DNA of 64,000 bases, taken from Alphaproteobacteria bacterium. Lineage in GTDB: Bacteria > Pseudomonadota > Alphaproteobacteria > UBA9655. Position 1 is the first letter of the stretch. Each line of letters opens with the position of its first letter. Made by a program: the position numbers and the translations under genes. The notes beneath the pieces were generated by a model. The model saw only the letters and a program-made list of their open reading frames with translations, was not told the origin of the DNA and ran no database searches. Of the stretch, positions 18,149 to 25,424 are shown piece by piece. Location: assembly GCA_017992885.1 (NCBI GenBank), contig JAGONT010000001.1, positions 124,001 through 188,000 on the forward strand, written 5' to 3'.

Positions 18149-18847
18149 TTAGGGATAAAAATTGATCCGATGGCTTATTGTAATGGCTTTAGGGGTTACT
18201 TCGCAAGCATAGACAAGAGGAAGAACGCCCTTTTTAAGAGCATTCATGGTTTCTAGATTATAGGCTGGATCAATATCCTTAGCAATTTCAAAGCCTTGAC
18301 AGTCATTTCTTTGAATGACGTAAATGATATAAGCCTGATGACCTTGTTGAACCATTTCCGCTAACTCTCGCATATGTTTGGCCCCACGTGCTGTTACAGA
18401 GCTAGGGAAGGCTGCCTTTTCTCCCCGCTTCAAATGAACATTTTTGACTTCAACATAAGTGAGGGGCCCTGCCGCATTGTGCAACAAAATGTCGATACGA
18501 GATTTGTTGCCATATGTAACTTCTCGTTTCAGAGTTTGATAGCCTTGGAGTTCTTGCAAGGTGCCGTTGACAATAGCTTCTTCCACTAAATAATTAGGGT
18601 GGAAAGTATTCGTGCCGACAAATGTTCCCGCAACTTCAGCCATTTCCCACGTATAAGGAAGTTTTCGAGAAGGATTTGAGGATTTTGAAACCCATACGGG
18701 CGTTTCTGCTTCGGTTAACCCTTGCATCGCCCCAGAATTTGGACAGTGGGCTGTAATCAGTGTCCCATCTTCAAGCTTTATATCCGCCATAAAACGTTTG
18801 TAGCGTTTTAACAGAAGGCCTCTCACAAGAGCTTCTTGAAAGATCAT
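18149..18847 (-). CDS. sfsA: SfsA family DNA/RNA nuclease-like protein
   Basis: A 232 aa protein of the SfsA family. The N-terminal OB-like part has VRGLLLKRYKRFMADI and HCPNSGAMQG. The C-terminal nuclease-like part has the metal-site residues in SRIDILLH and YVEVKNVHL (D-ExK arrangement). SfsA was first linked to sugar-fermentation gene expression in E. coli, and its molecular role is still unclear. It is in tight array with map and serC. Confidence 0.94.
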   Translation of the reverse strand: MIFQEALVRGLLLKRYKRFMADIKLEDGTLITAHCPNSGAMQGLTEAETPVWVSKSSNPSRKLPYTWEMAEVAGTFVGTNTFHPNYLVEEAIVNGTLQELQGYQTLKREVTYGNKSRIDILLHNAAGPLTYVEVKNVHLKRGEKAAFPSSVTARGAKHMRELAEMVQQGHQAYIIYVIQRNDCQGFEIAKDIDPAYNLETMNALKKGVLPLVYACEVTPKAITISHRINFYP

Positions 18848-18848
18848 C

Positions 18849-19970
18849 CTAAGTCACTTTTTGGTAAGCCCAGGTGATCCAGGGCAAAAGGGCCTTAATA
18901 TCCGTAGTTTCAACCGTAGGCCCACCCCAGATCCGCAGATGAGGGACAGAGTATATATGGCCTAAAATGTCAAAGGCTATGTTCTCTTGTTCTAAAAGAG
19001 CGGCAATGGCTTTTGGTAATTCCCAGTCTTCAGGAGCCTCTTTAAAGCGCAAACACAAAGCCGTTGAGGAACGAGTCTGAGGATTACGACCTAAAAACTC
19101 AACCCAAGGAGTTTCAGAAACCCAGTCTTCAACAGCTTGTAAATTGGCTTGAGATCGCGCGATGAAGGTTTCCAGTCCTCCGATGCTTATCCCCCAAGTC
19201 AGGGCATCAATACAGTCTTCAATGCAAAGAAGAGAGGGAGTGTTAATCGTCAACCCTTCAAAAAGACCTTGAGAAAATTTTCCCTCATGGGTAAGACGAA
19301 AAGGTCGAGGCATGGGCCAAGGAGGAGTATAAGAATGAATGCGCTCAACAGCGCGTGGACTTAATACAAGCATGCCATGGGCGGCTTCTCCCCCTAAAGC
19401 TTTCTGCCACGAAAATGCAACCGCATCTATTTTTTCCCACGGAAAAGGTGTTGCAAAAACGGCTGAGGTCCCATCACAAATGACAAGACCTTTTCTGTCT
19501 GAGGATATCCAGTCTCCATTGGGCATACAGACACCTGTGGTTGTTCCATTCCAAGTGAGAACAAGATCGTGGGAAGGATGAACGGCTGAAAGGTCAGGTA
19601 TGAATCCAGGGATAGCTTCAATAATTTTCGTATTTTGGAGTTTGAGCTCATCAAGAATGTCATGGATCCACAATTTGTCAAAAACATCGAAAGAAAGAAC
19701 ATCAATAGGCAAAGGACCGAGAAGCGACCAAAGGGCGGCTTCCATAGCAACTGTGCAAGAACCAGGCAGGAGAGCAACGTAATAATTTTCGGGAATTTCT
19801 AAGAGTTCTCGCATAAGTGATACTAAATAACGAATTCTCGCGACGCCATAAGAAGACCGATGAGATCGCCCTAATGAGTCAATATTTAGAGTGTTGAATG
19901 ACCATCCAGGCCTTTTTTTTGTAGGACCAGATGAAAAACGAGGGTCTTGAGGTTTGAGAAGAGGACGCAT
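18849..19970 (-). CDS. serC: Phosphoserine aminotransferase
   Basis: A 373 aa class V aminotransferase of the alphaproteobacterial SerC type. It begins with LLKPQDPRFSSGPTKKRPGW, a hallmark of that subgroup, and carries the PLP lysine in SFSWQKALGGEAAHGMLVL. It converts 3-phosphohydroxypyruvate to phosphoserine. No serA or serB is adjacent. The gene is one base from sfsA and three bases behind the inositol monophosphatase gene, so all belong to one run of closely spaced genes. Confidence 0.92.
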   Translation of the reverse strand: MRPLLKPQDPRFSSGPTKKRPGWSFNTLNIDSLGRSHRSSYGVARIRYLVSLMRELLEIPENYYVALLPGSCTVAMEAALWSLLGPLPIDVLSFDVFDKLWIHDILDELKLQNTKIIEAIPGFIPDLSAVHPSHDLVLTWNGTTTGVCMPNGDWISSDRKGLVICDGTSAVFATPFPWEKIDAVAFSWQKALGGEAAHGMLVLSPRAVERIHSYTPPWPMPRPFRLTHEGKFSQGLFEGLTINTPSLLCIEDCIDALTWGISIGGLETFIARSQANLQAVEDWVSETPWVEFLGRNPQTRSSTALCLRFKEAPEDWELPKAIAALLEQENIAFDILGHIYSVPHLRIWGGPTVETTDIKALLPWITWAYQKVT

Positions 19971-19973
19971 ATT

Positions 19974-20792
19974 TTACTTATACACTGGCAACAACAGGTC
20001 TTTGAGAGGTTGATGGAGGGCTTGGTTCGTTGCTAAAATGGATTTTGTGCTGAAAAGGTTATCTTCCCCTTCTAAGTCACAGACATAGCCGCCCGCTTCT
20101 CGCACAAGCACAACGCCTGCAGCAATATCCCAAGAGGCAATGGGTCTTTCCCAATAGCCTTCAAAGCGCCCAGCTGCTACATAGGCAAGATCAAGGGACG
20201 CCGCACCAAAGCGACGAACGCCCGCAACTTGTGGCATAAGGCAGTCTAATGAGGTGTGAAACTGGCGACGTGTTTTTTCATTGTGAAGAGCAAAAGGAAT
20301 CCCAGTTGCCAAAACAGCTTCGACAAGTTGATGACGGGTAGAAACGCGCAAGCGTCGCTCATTTAAAAAAGCGCCAATTCCTTTTTCTGCGTAAAAAATC
20401 TCATCTTTGATAGGATCATAAACAACGCCTGCAATGAGTTCCGACCCTTTTTGCAGACCAATCGAAACGGCAAAATGGGGAATGGCATGAAGAAAATTTG
20501 TGGTCCCATCAAGCGGATCAATAATCCACGTATACTCATCTTCTCCCGGAATTTCACCCCCTTCTTCCATAATAAATCCATAAGAAGGACGTGCCTTTTT
20601 AAGTTCCTTGTAAAGAATAGTCTCTGCTTTTTTATCAGCGGTCGAAACGAAATCCCCTGGGCCTTTTCGAGAAACTTGTAAATGTTCAACTTCGCCATAA
20701 TCCCGGACCAGACTGCGCGCCGCTTTGAAGGCAGCATTACACATGACATTCAGGAGAGGAGAACGGGAAATCATTCGCAATTGATGAGCCAT
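19974..20792 (-). CDS. suhB: Inositol monophosphatase family protein
   Basis: A 272 aa Mg-dependent phosphatase. Motifs are the metal site MEEGG, IDPLDGTTNFLHAIPHFAVS, and the C-terminal WDIAAGVVLVREAGG. The physiological substrate is usually uncertain (inositol phosphate, or an RNA polymerase-associated SuhB role). The frame opens 33 bases earlier inside efp, but I start at the ATG at 20792, one base after the efp stop. Confidence 0.92.
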   Translation of the reverse strand: MAHQLRMISRSPLLNVMCNAAFKAARSLVRDYGEVEHLQVSRKGPGDFVSTADKKAETILYKELKKARPSYGFIMEEGGEIPGEDEYTWIIDPLDGTTNFLHAIPHFAVSIGLQKGSELIAGVVYDPIKDEIFYAEKGIGAFLNERRLRVSTRHQLVEAVLATGIPFALHNEKTRRQFHTSLDCLMPQVAGVRRFGAASLDLAYVAAGRFEGYWERPIASWDIAAGVVLVREAGGYVCDLEGEDNLFSTKSILATNQALHQPLKDLLLPVYK

Positions 20793-20793
20793 T

Positions 20794-21360
20794 TTAGTCT
20801 TTCGCCCTTTCAATATAAGTCCCATCAGCCGTATTCACGATAACCCTTATCCCCACATCAATATGCGGGGGTACCATTATCCGAACGCCATTCTCTAAAA
20901 GGGCAGGTTTATAAGAGGAAGACGCCGTCTGACCTTTAACAACAGGTTCTGCTTCAACGATTTCCATGATAACGTTTTCGGGCAATTCGGCCCCCACAAT
21001 CTCACCTTCATGGGAAATAACCTTCAAGAGCATCCCATCTTTTAAGAAGGCAACAGAATCGCCGAGGATGTCTTTTGCGAGAGAGAGTTGCTCAAATGTT
21101 TCAAGATCCATTAGTGTAATGAAATTGCCCTCCTCATAGAGAAATTGATACTCTTTTTCATCTAAACGCACTCTTTCAACGGTTTCGCTAGAACGAAATC
21201 GCTCATTCAACTTTGTGCCGTCGCGAATGTCTTTAAGTTCGACCTGCAAATAAGCCCCCCCTTTTCCGGGTTGAGTGTGCTGAATTTTTACAGCAACCCA
21301 CAAGCGGTTTTTGTGTTGAATAATATTGCCAGGGCGAATGGAATTTCCATTGATTTTCAT
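20794..21360 (-). CDS. efp: Translation elongation factor P
   Basis: A 188 aa three-domain protein that relieves ribosome stalling at polyproline. The KOW-like N-domain has the loop [11 protein letters not shown], with Lys33 at the position that is beta-lysylated in many bacteria. The C-terminal OB domain ends [19 protein letters not shown]. No epmA or epmB is visible here. Length is normal. It lies 8 bases behind fbaB. Confidence 0.97.
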   Translation of the reverse strand: MKINGNSIRPGNIIQHKNRLWVAVKIQHTQPGKGGAYLQVELKDIRDGTKLNERFRSSETVERVRLDEKEYQFLYEEGNFITLMDLETFEQLSLAKDILGDSVAFLKDGMLLKVISHEGEIVGAELPENVIMEIVEAEPVVKGQTASSSYKPALLENGVRIMVPPHIDVGIRVIVNTADGTYIERAKD

Positions 21361-21368
21361 TGTTTATC

Positions 21369-22295
21369 TCACAGTTTTTCTTGGTAAATTTTAATCAGAG
21401 TATCGAGCATCTGCATCGCTTCCTCACGAGGGCGACGAAAAGCATTTCGTCCAATAATTGACCCATTTCCGCCCCCATCACGGATAGAACGGGCGTCTTC
21501 ATAGACACTTTGGAGGTCTTTGTCCACACCTCCCGAAAAAACAACAAGGCGTCGCCCTTTGAAACATGCTTGCACCACATGCTGAACGCGGGCTTTTTGT
21601 GTGCTCACATCAACTTTATGGTCAAGATATTCTTTTTTGGCCTCAGGATTTTCTAAAAAGGAAGTGGGAAGTTTGACTTTAATGATATGGGCTCCCATTA
21701 AAGCGGCGATATGAGCTCCATAAGAAATTGTATCAAGGGCCGTCTCCCCTTCTTTAGACATATTTCCTCGAGCATACGACCATACAATAACAGCAAGACC
21801 ACACGATTTCGCTTCTTCTGCAAGTTCTCGCAGTTCTTCTAACATATAGAGAGTCGCATTAGATCCGGGATAAATGGTAAACCCAATGGCCGAACATCCC
21901 AGTCGTAAAGCATCAGCAATAGATCCTGTCACCGCTTGATCGGCTTCATCCTTATCCGTCAACAGACTGATAGAGCTATTAATTTTTAAAATAGTGGGGA
22001 TGGCACCAGCAAAAGTATTCGCCCCAACTTCCAGCATACCTAAGGGAGCGGCATAAGCAGACAATCCTGCATCAATCGCCATTTGATAATGATAAAGGGG
22101 ATCGTAAGCCGCAGGATTAATGGCAAAGCTGCGCCCAGGACCATGTTCAAACCCTTGATCCACAGGCAAAATAATCATTTTTCCTGTTCCGCCTAAGCGT
22201 CCTCGCATTAAAAGTCGCGCAAGGTTTACCTTTGTTCCCGGACAGTCACTTTCATAATGGGATAATATTTTTTTAACTTTAAGAGATATTTTCAT
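21369..22295 (-). CDS. fbaB: Class I fructose-bisphosphate aldolase (FbaB/DhnA type)
   Basis: A 308 aa Schiff-base aldolase of the archaeal/DhnA type. The visible signatures are ILPVDQGFEHGP near the N-terminus, AHIIKVKLP containing a candidate active-site lysine, and VVFSGGVDKD and GNGSIIGRNAFRRP forming the phosphate site. It cleaves fructose 1,6-bisphosphate in glycolysis or makes it in gluconeogenesis. It is the promoter-proximal member of the minus-strand group that runs to radC. Confidence 0.93.
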   Translation of the reverse strand: MKISLKVKKILSHYESDCPGTKVNLARLLMRGRLGGTGKMIILPVDQGFEHGPGRSFAINPAAYDPLYHYQMAIDAGLSAYAAPLGMLEVGANTFAGAIPTILKINSSISLLTDKDEADQAVTGSIADALRLGCSAIGFTIYPGSNATLYMLEELRELAEEAKSCGLAVIVWSYARGNMSKEGETALDTISYGAHIAALMGAHIIKVKLPTSFLENPEAKKEYLDHKVDVSTQKARVQHVVQACFKGRRLVVFSGGVDKDLQSVYEDARSIRDGGGNGSIIGRNAFRRPREEAMQMLDTLIKIYQEKL

Positions 22296-22525
22296 CGGCC
22301 AATTTATTTTATCATCAGAAACCTTCTTTTATTCTTAAATGAAAAGGGCTTTTTTGGCAATCCTTGTGTGTCGCGTTGTAGGTTATGCTCACCAATCATT
22401 CAGACCTTCCTCGTATCGTCTCTGAAGTTAAAGATATCTTAATAAATTTGTCTGATCATGTTGTGAGACAAAAAGATGACCTTCACCAAAATAATAGAAA
22501 TTATAGAACGAAAAGGAAGAACAAA

Positions 22526-22750
22526 ATGGGTAAGAAATTCTTTCAGATCATCATGGCAACCAACTTAATGATCTGTCTCATCACAACCTCACTCCAAGCC
22601 TCGCCACAAATGGACTTGCAGAGAAAATGCTTCGGCAAATGTAACTCACAATATACTGGATGTACTAGAAATTGCCAGAATGAAGACAACTGCGACTTTG
22701 ATTGTCTCCACGTCTTTGACGAGTGTAATAAACAATGTCAAACCTTATAG
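22526..22750 (+). CDS. Small exported cysteine-rich protein with tandem CX3C pairs
   Basis: A 74 aa protein. Residues 1-26 form a signal peptide (GKKFFQIIMATNLMICLIT, ending SLQA). The mature part of about 48 residues holds eight cysteines spaced C-x3-C-x6-C-x3-C-x5-C-x3-C-x6-C-x3-C, two copies of one unit. Paired CX3C motifs are typical of disulfide-stapled helical hairpins. The frame extends back to 22385, but AAGGAAG sits six bases before the ATG at 22526 and the signal peptide begins there. I do not recognise a family. Export to an oxidising compartment is inferred from signal plus cysteines. Confidence 0.7.
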   Translation: MGKKFFQIIMATNLMICLITTSLQASPQMDLQRKCFGKCNSQYTGCTRNCQNEDNCDFDCLHVFDECNKQCQTL

Positions 22751-22778
22751 ATTAACCTCTCACAAACAATCTCGTACA

Positions 22779-22814
22779 GGGGGAGGCTTCCTCCCCCACA
22801 GGGGATCTTCCCCT
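22779..22814 (+). terminator. Two tandem GC-rich hairpins after the cysteine-rich gene
   Basis: GGGGGAGG (22779-22786) and CCTCCCCC (22790-22797) pair over a CTT loop. AGGGGA (22800-22805) pairs with TCCCCT (22809-22814) over TCT. They begin 28 bases after the stop codon. There is no T-run after either stem, so they may act as a mRNA 3'-end stabiliser rather than an intrinsic terminator. Confidence 0.55.
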
Positions 22815-22901
22815 CATTCATCCTCTCTCCATTTGCCCGCCATCTTATGCTGTAAGAAATTCTCCATTCACAAAGTGATTTGTTTCCTTTAGGATTTTGC
22901 T

Positions 22902-23498
22902 ATGTTTGAAGGACGCAATATTTCATATAGGCGAGGCTTTTTTTCCTTGTTTTCGAACCTTTCTTTTGTTTTAGAAGCAGGACAAAGCCTTGCAATAAAG
23001 GGAGTGAATGGCTCAGGAAAATCAACCTTCCTTCGATTGTTGGCGGGATTGATTCGGCCAGCCCCTCATACTCTTTTTTGGCAAGGAAAAGCTGTTACGC
23101 CTCACACCCTCCCTTCCTTTCAACACAATCTTTTATATGTGGGCCATAAGCTTTGTCTCTCTCCCGAAGCGCTTGTCAAAGATCAAAGCCGGTTATGGCA
23201 AGATCTTTATAAAATTCCTGAGAAGATGATAGAAGAGGCACTGGAAATATGGGGGCTTTCTCTTTTTAGAAATAAGAAAATTGCCCATTTATCCCAAGGT
23301 CAGCAAAAGCGCTTGAGCTTAAGTCGGTGCTGTTGGCTCAATCGTTCTTTATGGCTATTGGATGAACCTCACGCCGGGTTGGATACAGAAGGAAAATCTA
23401 TCCTTTCTCATGTTCTGTCTCAGCAGTTAGACAAGAGAGGGCTGGTCGTTTATGCCACCCATGAGTCAATGACGCCCACTGTTGAGATTCATCTATGA
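22902..23498 (+). CDS. ccmA: Heme exporter ATP-binding protein CcmA
   Basis: A 198 aa ABC ATPase. Walker A is GVNGSGKSTFL, the signature is LSQGQQKRLSL, and Walker B is LWLLDEPHAGLD. With CcmB and CcmC it drives release of heme-loaded CcmE in system I cytochrome c maturation. It is the first gene of the ccm operon and overlaps ccmB by 4 bases. Confidence 0.95.
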   Translation: MFEGRNISYRRGFFSLFSNLSFVLEAGQSLAIKGVNGSGKSTFLRLLAGLIRPAPHTLFWQGKAVTPHTLPSFQHNLLYVGHKLCLSPEALVKDQSRLWQDLYKIPEKMIEEALEIWGLSLFRNKKIAHLSQGQQKRLSLSRCCWLNRSLWLLDEPHAGLDTEGKSILSHVLSQQLDKRGLVVYATHESMTPTVEIHL

Positions 23499-24145
23499 TA
23501 CGCCGAGAGCTCCGCTATCTTTATATCCACAGAGGAACCTTATGGGGAACCTTTAGTTTTTTTGTTCTCGCTCTTTTTTGTTTTTCCTTAGCCCTCGGTC
23601 CTGAAGAAAAAATCTTACGGCGAAGTGCTCCCGCAATTTTGTGGATTTTAGTGATTCTTTCCACTCTTTTTTCCACACCACTTCTCTTAAAGGCCGAAGC
23701 GAAAGAGGGGCTTCTTGATGAAATTCTCTTACAGCCCTCCCCTCCTTCTTTCTATCTTCTGGCAAAAATGGGTTCAGAATGGCTGCTTGTAGGTCTTCCT
23801 TTCGTGACGCTTAGCGTTCTGTTTTCTCCTTTTTTTGCTCTTTCTACGTCAGAAGTTGCCACTCTTACTCTAACACTTCTCATTGGTTTTCCAGCTTTAA
23901 GTGCACTTGGTATGGTAGGAGGACTCTTAATTGTGAATACACGAGGAGGAGGAACCCTTCTCGCCCTTCTCCTCCTTCCTTTCACACTCCCACTTCTTCT
24001 TTTTGCACTCTCAGTAATAGAAATGACGCAATTGGGTCTTGATTCTTCAGCGTCTTTCTGTCTCCTTACCAGTACATCCCTTCTTCTTATTATTTTATCT
24101 ATAGGGGCTGGAAGCTGGGCACTTCGTTTTGCGGTAGAGGACTAG
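23495..24145 (+). CDS. ccmB: Heme exporter membrane protein CcmB
   Basis: A 216 aa protein with six hydrophobic segments. It starts with the charged MIRRELRYLYIHRG typical of CcmB and carries the EAKEGLLDEILLQPSP loop that contacts CcmA. It is the membrane half of the CcmAB transporter acting on the CcmCDE complex. It overlaps ccmA by 4 bases and is followed by ccmC after one base. Confidence 0.94.
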   Translation: MIRRELRYLYIHRGTLWGTFSFFVLALFCFSLALGPEEKILRRSAPAILWILVILSTLFSTPLLLKAEAKEGLLDEILLQPSPPSFYLLAKMGSEWLLVGLPFVTLSVLFSPFFALSTSEVATLTLTLLIGFPALSALGMVGGLLIVNTRGGGTLLALLLLPFTLPLLLFALSVIEMTQLGLDSSASFCLLTSTSLLLIILSIGAGSWALRFAVED

Positions 24146-24146
24146 A

Positions 24147-24860
24147 ATGAAACACCTATGGGCACGACCCAGTTTTTTCCTGAAAATAACAACTCCTCTT
24201 TTACCGATCGTTTTTGTTCTCACCGGTGTTTTTTTTGGAGTAGGACTTTATACAGGGCTTGTTTTGTCTCCTGCTGATTATCAACAAGGTGAGGCCATGC
24301 GGATCATGTATGTTCATGTGCCTGCGTCTTGGATGGCCCTTTTTGTCTATGCTTTTTTAGCTCTGATGAGCTTATTTGTTCTGGTGTGGCGTCATCCTCT
24401 TGCTGAAGTTTTAGCCATTAGCGCCGCTCCTATTGGCGCTCTTTTTACGGCTCTTAGTCTTATAACAGGCGCTTTATGGGGCAAACCCATGTGGGGGACG
24501 TATTGGGTATGGGATGCCAGACTTACGTCCGTCTTAGTTCTTTTATTTCTGTATGGAGGGTATTGGGCTCTGTATAAGGCTTACTCTCGTCCTGATCAGG
24601 GTGTGAGGGCTGCCTCTCTTCTCGCCTTGGTGGGAGTTCTTAACCTCCCTATTATTAAGGGATCTGTTGACTGGTGGAATACACTCCACCAACCTGCCAG
24701 TCTAACAAAATTTTCAAGCCCTTCTATTCATCCGACGATGCTCACTCCCCTTTTATTGATGGCAGGGGCCTATTTCTTTTATTTTTTGAGTGTTCTGATG
24801 ATCAGAGCCCGTACCGAGCTTAATACACGAAAGTTATTCATTCAAAGGGCAATTCAATGA
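24147..24860 (+). CDS. ccmC: Heme-handling protein CcmC
   Basis: A 237 aa six-TM protein. The tryptophan-rich WWD-type periplasmic loop is present as GTYWVWDARLTS. Conserved histidines lie in MYVHVPASWMA and near SPSIHPTMLTP. CcmC attaches heme to CcmE on the periplasmic face. Its stop overlaps the ccmD start (ATGA). Confidence 0.95.
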   Translation: MKHLWARPSFFLKITTPLLPIVFVLTGVFFGVGLYTGLVLSPADYQQGEAMRIMYVHVPASWMALFVYAFLALMSLFVLVWRHPLAEVLAISAAPIGALFTALSLITGALWGKPMWGTYWVWDARLTSVLVLLFLYGGYWALYKAYSRPDQGVRAASLLALVGVLNLPIIKGSVDWWNTLHQPASLTKFSSPSIHPTMLTPLLLMAGAYFFYFLSVLMIRARTELNTRKLFIQRAIQ

Positions 24861-25000
24861 TCTACTCAACTCCTCATATTTGGTATATTTTAGGAGCCTA
24901 TGGAGTAACCCTTTTCACAATGTGCGTTTTTTTAGGATGGACATGTATGCAATGGCAACAATCCAAACACTCTCTTCACTCTACTGTACATGAAATATAA
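24857..25000 (+). CDS. ccmD: Heme exporter protein CcmD
   Basis: A 47-codon gene starting with ATG at 24857, overlapping ccmC by 4 bases and ccmE by 11 bases. The product starts MIYSTPHIWYILGAYG and has one membrane helix followed by a charged tail. This is the usual size, position and topology of CcmD, the small protein that holds CcmE in the CcmABC complex. Sequence conservation in CcmD is low, so synteny carries most of the weight. Confidence 0.88.
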   Translation: MIYSTPHIWYILGAYGVTLFTMCVFLGWTCMQWQQSKHSLHSTVHEI

Positions 25001-25424
25001 GCACCAACGTCTATTACTTATTTTTGCTGCTCTCACTGGCCTTGGCATAGCCACTACTTTGATTCTCATTACCTTCCAGGATAATATTGTGTTTTTTTAT
25101 ACGCCTTCCGATATTACGCATAAACAAATCCATCCTGAGCAACGAATTCGTCTGGGAGGCCTCGTAAAGCTTCGCTCTGTTCGTTACGAACACAACAAAG
25201 TCCATTTTACGATTATGGATCATAAGAAAATGCTGGATGTCACATATGATGGACTTCTGCCTGACCTCTTTCGAGAGGGCCAGGGGGTTGTAGCTGAAGG
25301 GTACCTTCTTCACCCTCACCTGTTTCGTGCAGAATCAGTTCTGGCAAAGCATGATGAAAAGTACATGCCAAAAGAAGTTGCGGATCGATTAAAGCAAGAG
25401 GGCCTTCATTATGGGACTCAGTGA
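24990..25424 (+). CDS. ccmE: Cytochrome c maturation heme chaperone CcmE
   Basis: A 144 aa protein with an N-terminal membrane anchor and a periplasmic OB-fold domain. The heme-binding histidine lies in LAKHDEKYMPKE, the conserved motif of the family, and GGLVKLRSVRY matches the first strands. It receives heme from CcmC and passes it to CcmF. It overlaps the next gene by 14 bases. Confidence 0.96.
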   Translation: MKYKHQRLLLIFAALTGLGIATTLILITFQDNIVFFYTPSDITHKQIHPEQRIRLGGLVKLRSVRYEHNKVHFTIMDHKKMLDVTYDGLLPDLFREGQGVVAEGYLLHPHLFRAESVLAKHDEKYMPKEVADRLKQEGLHYGTQ

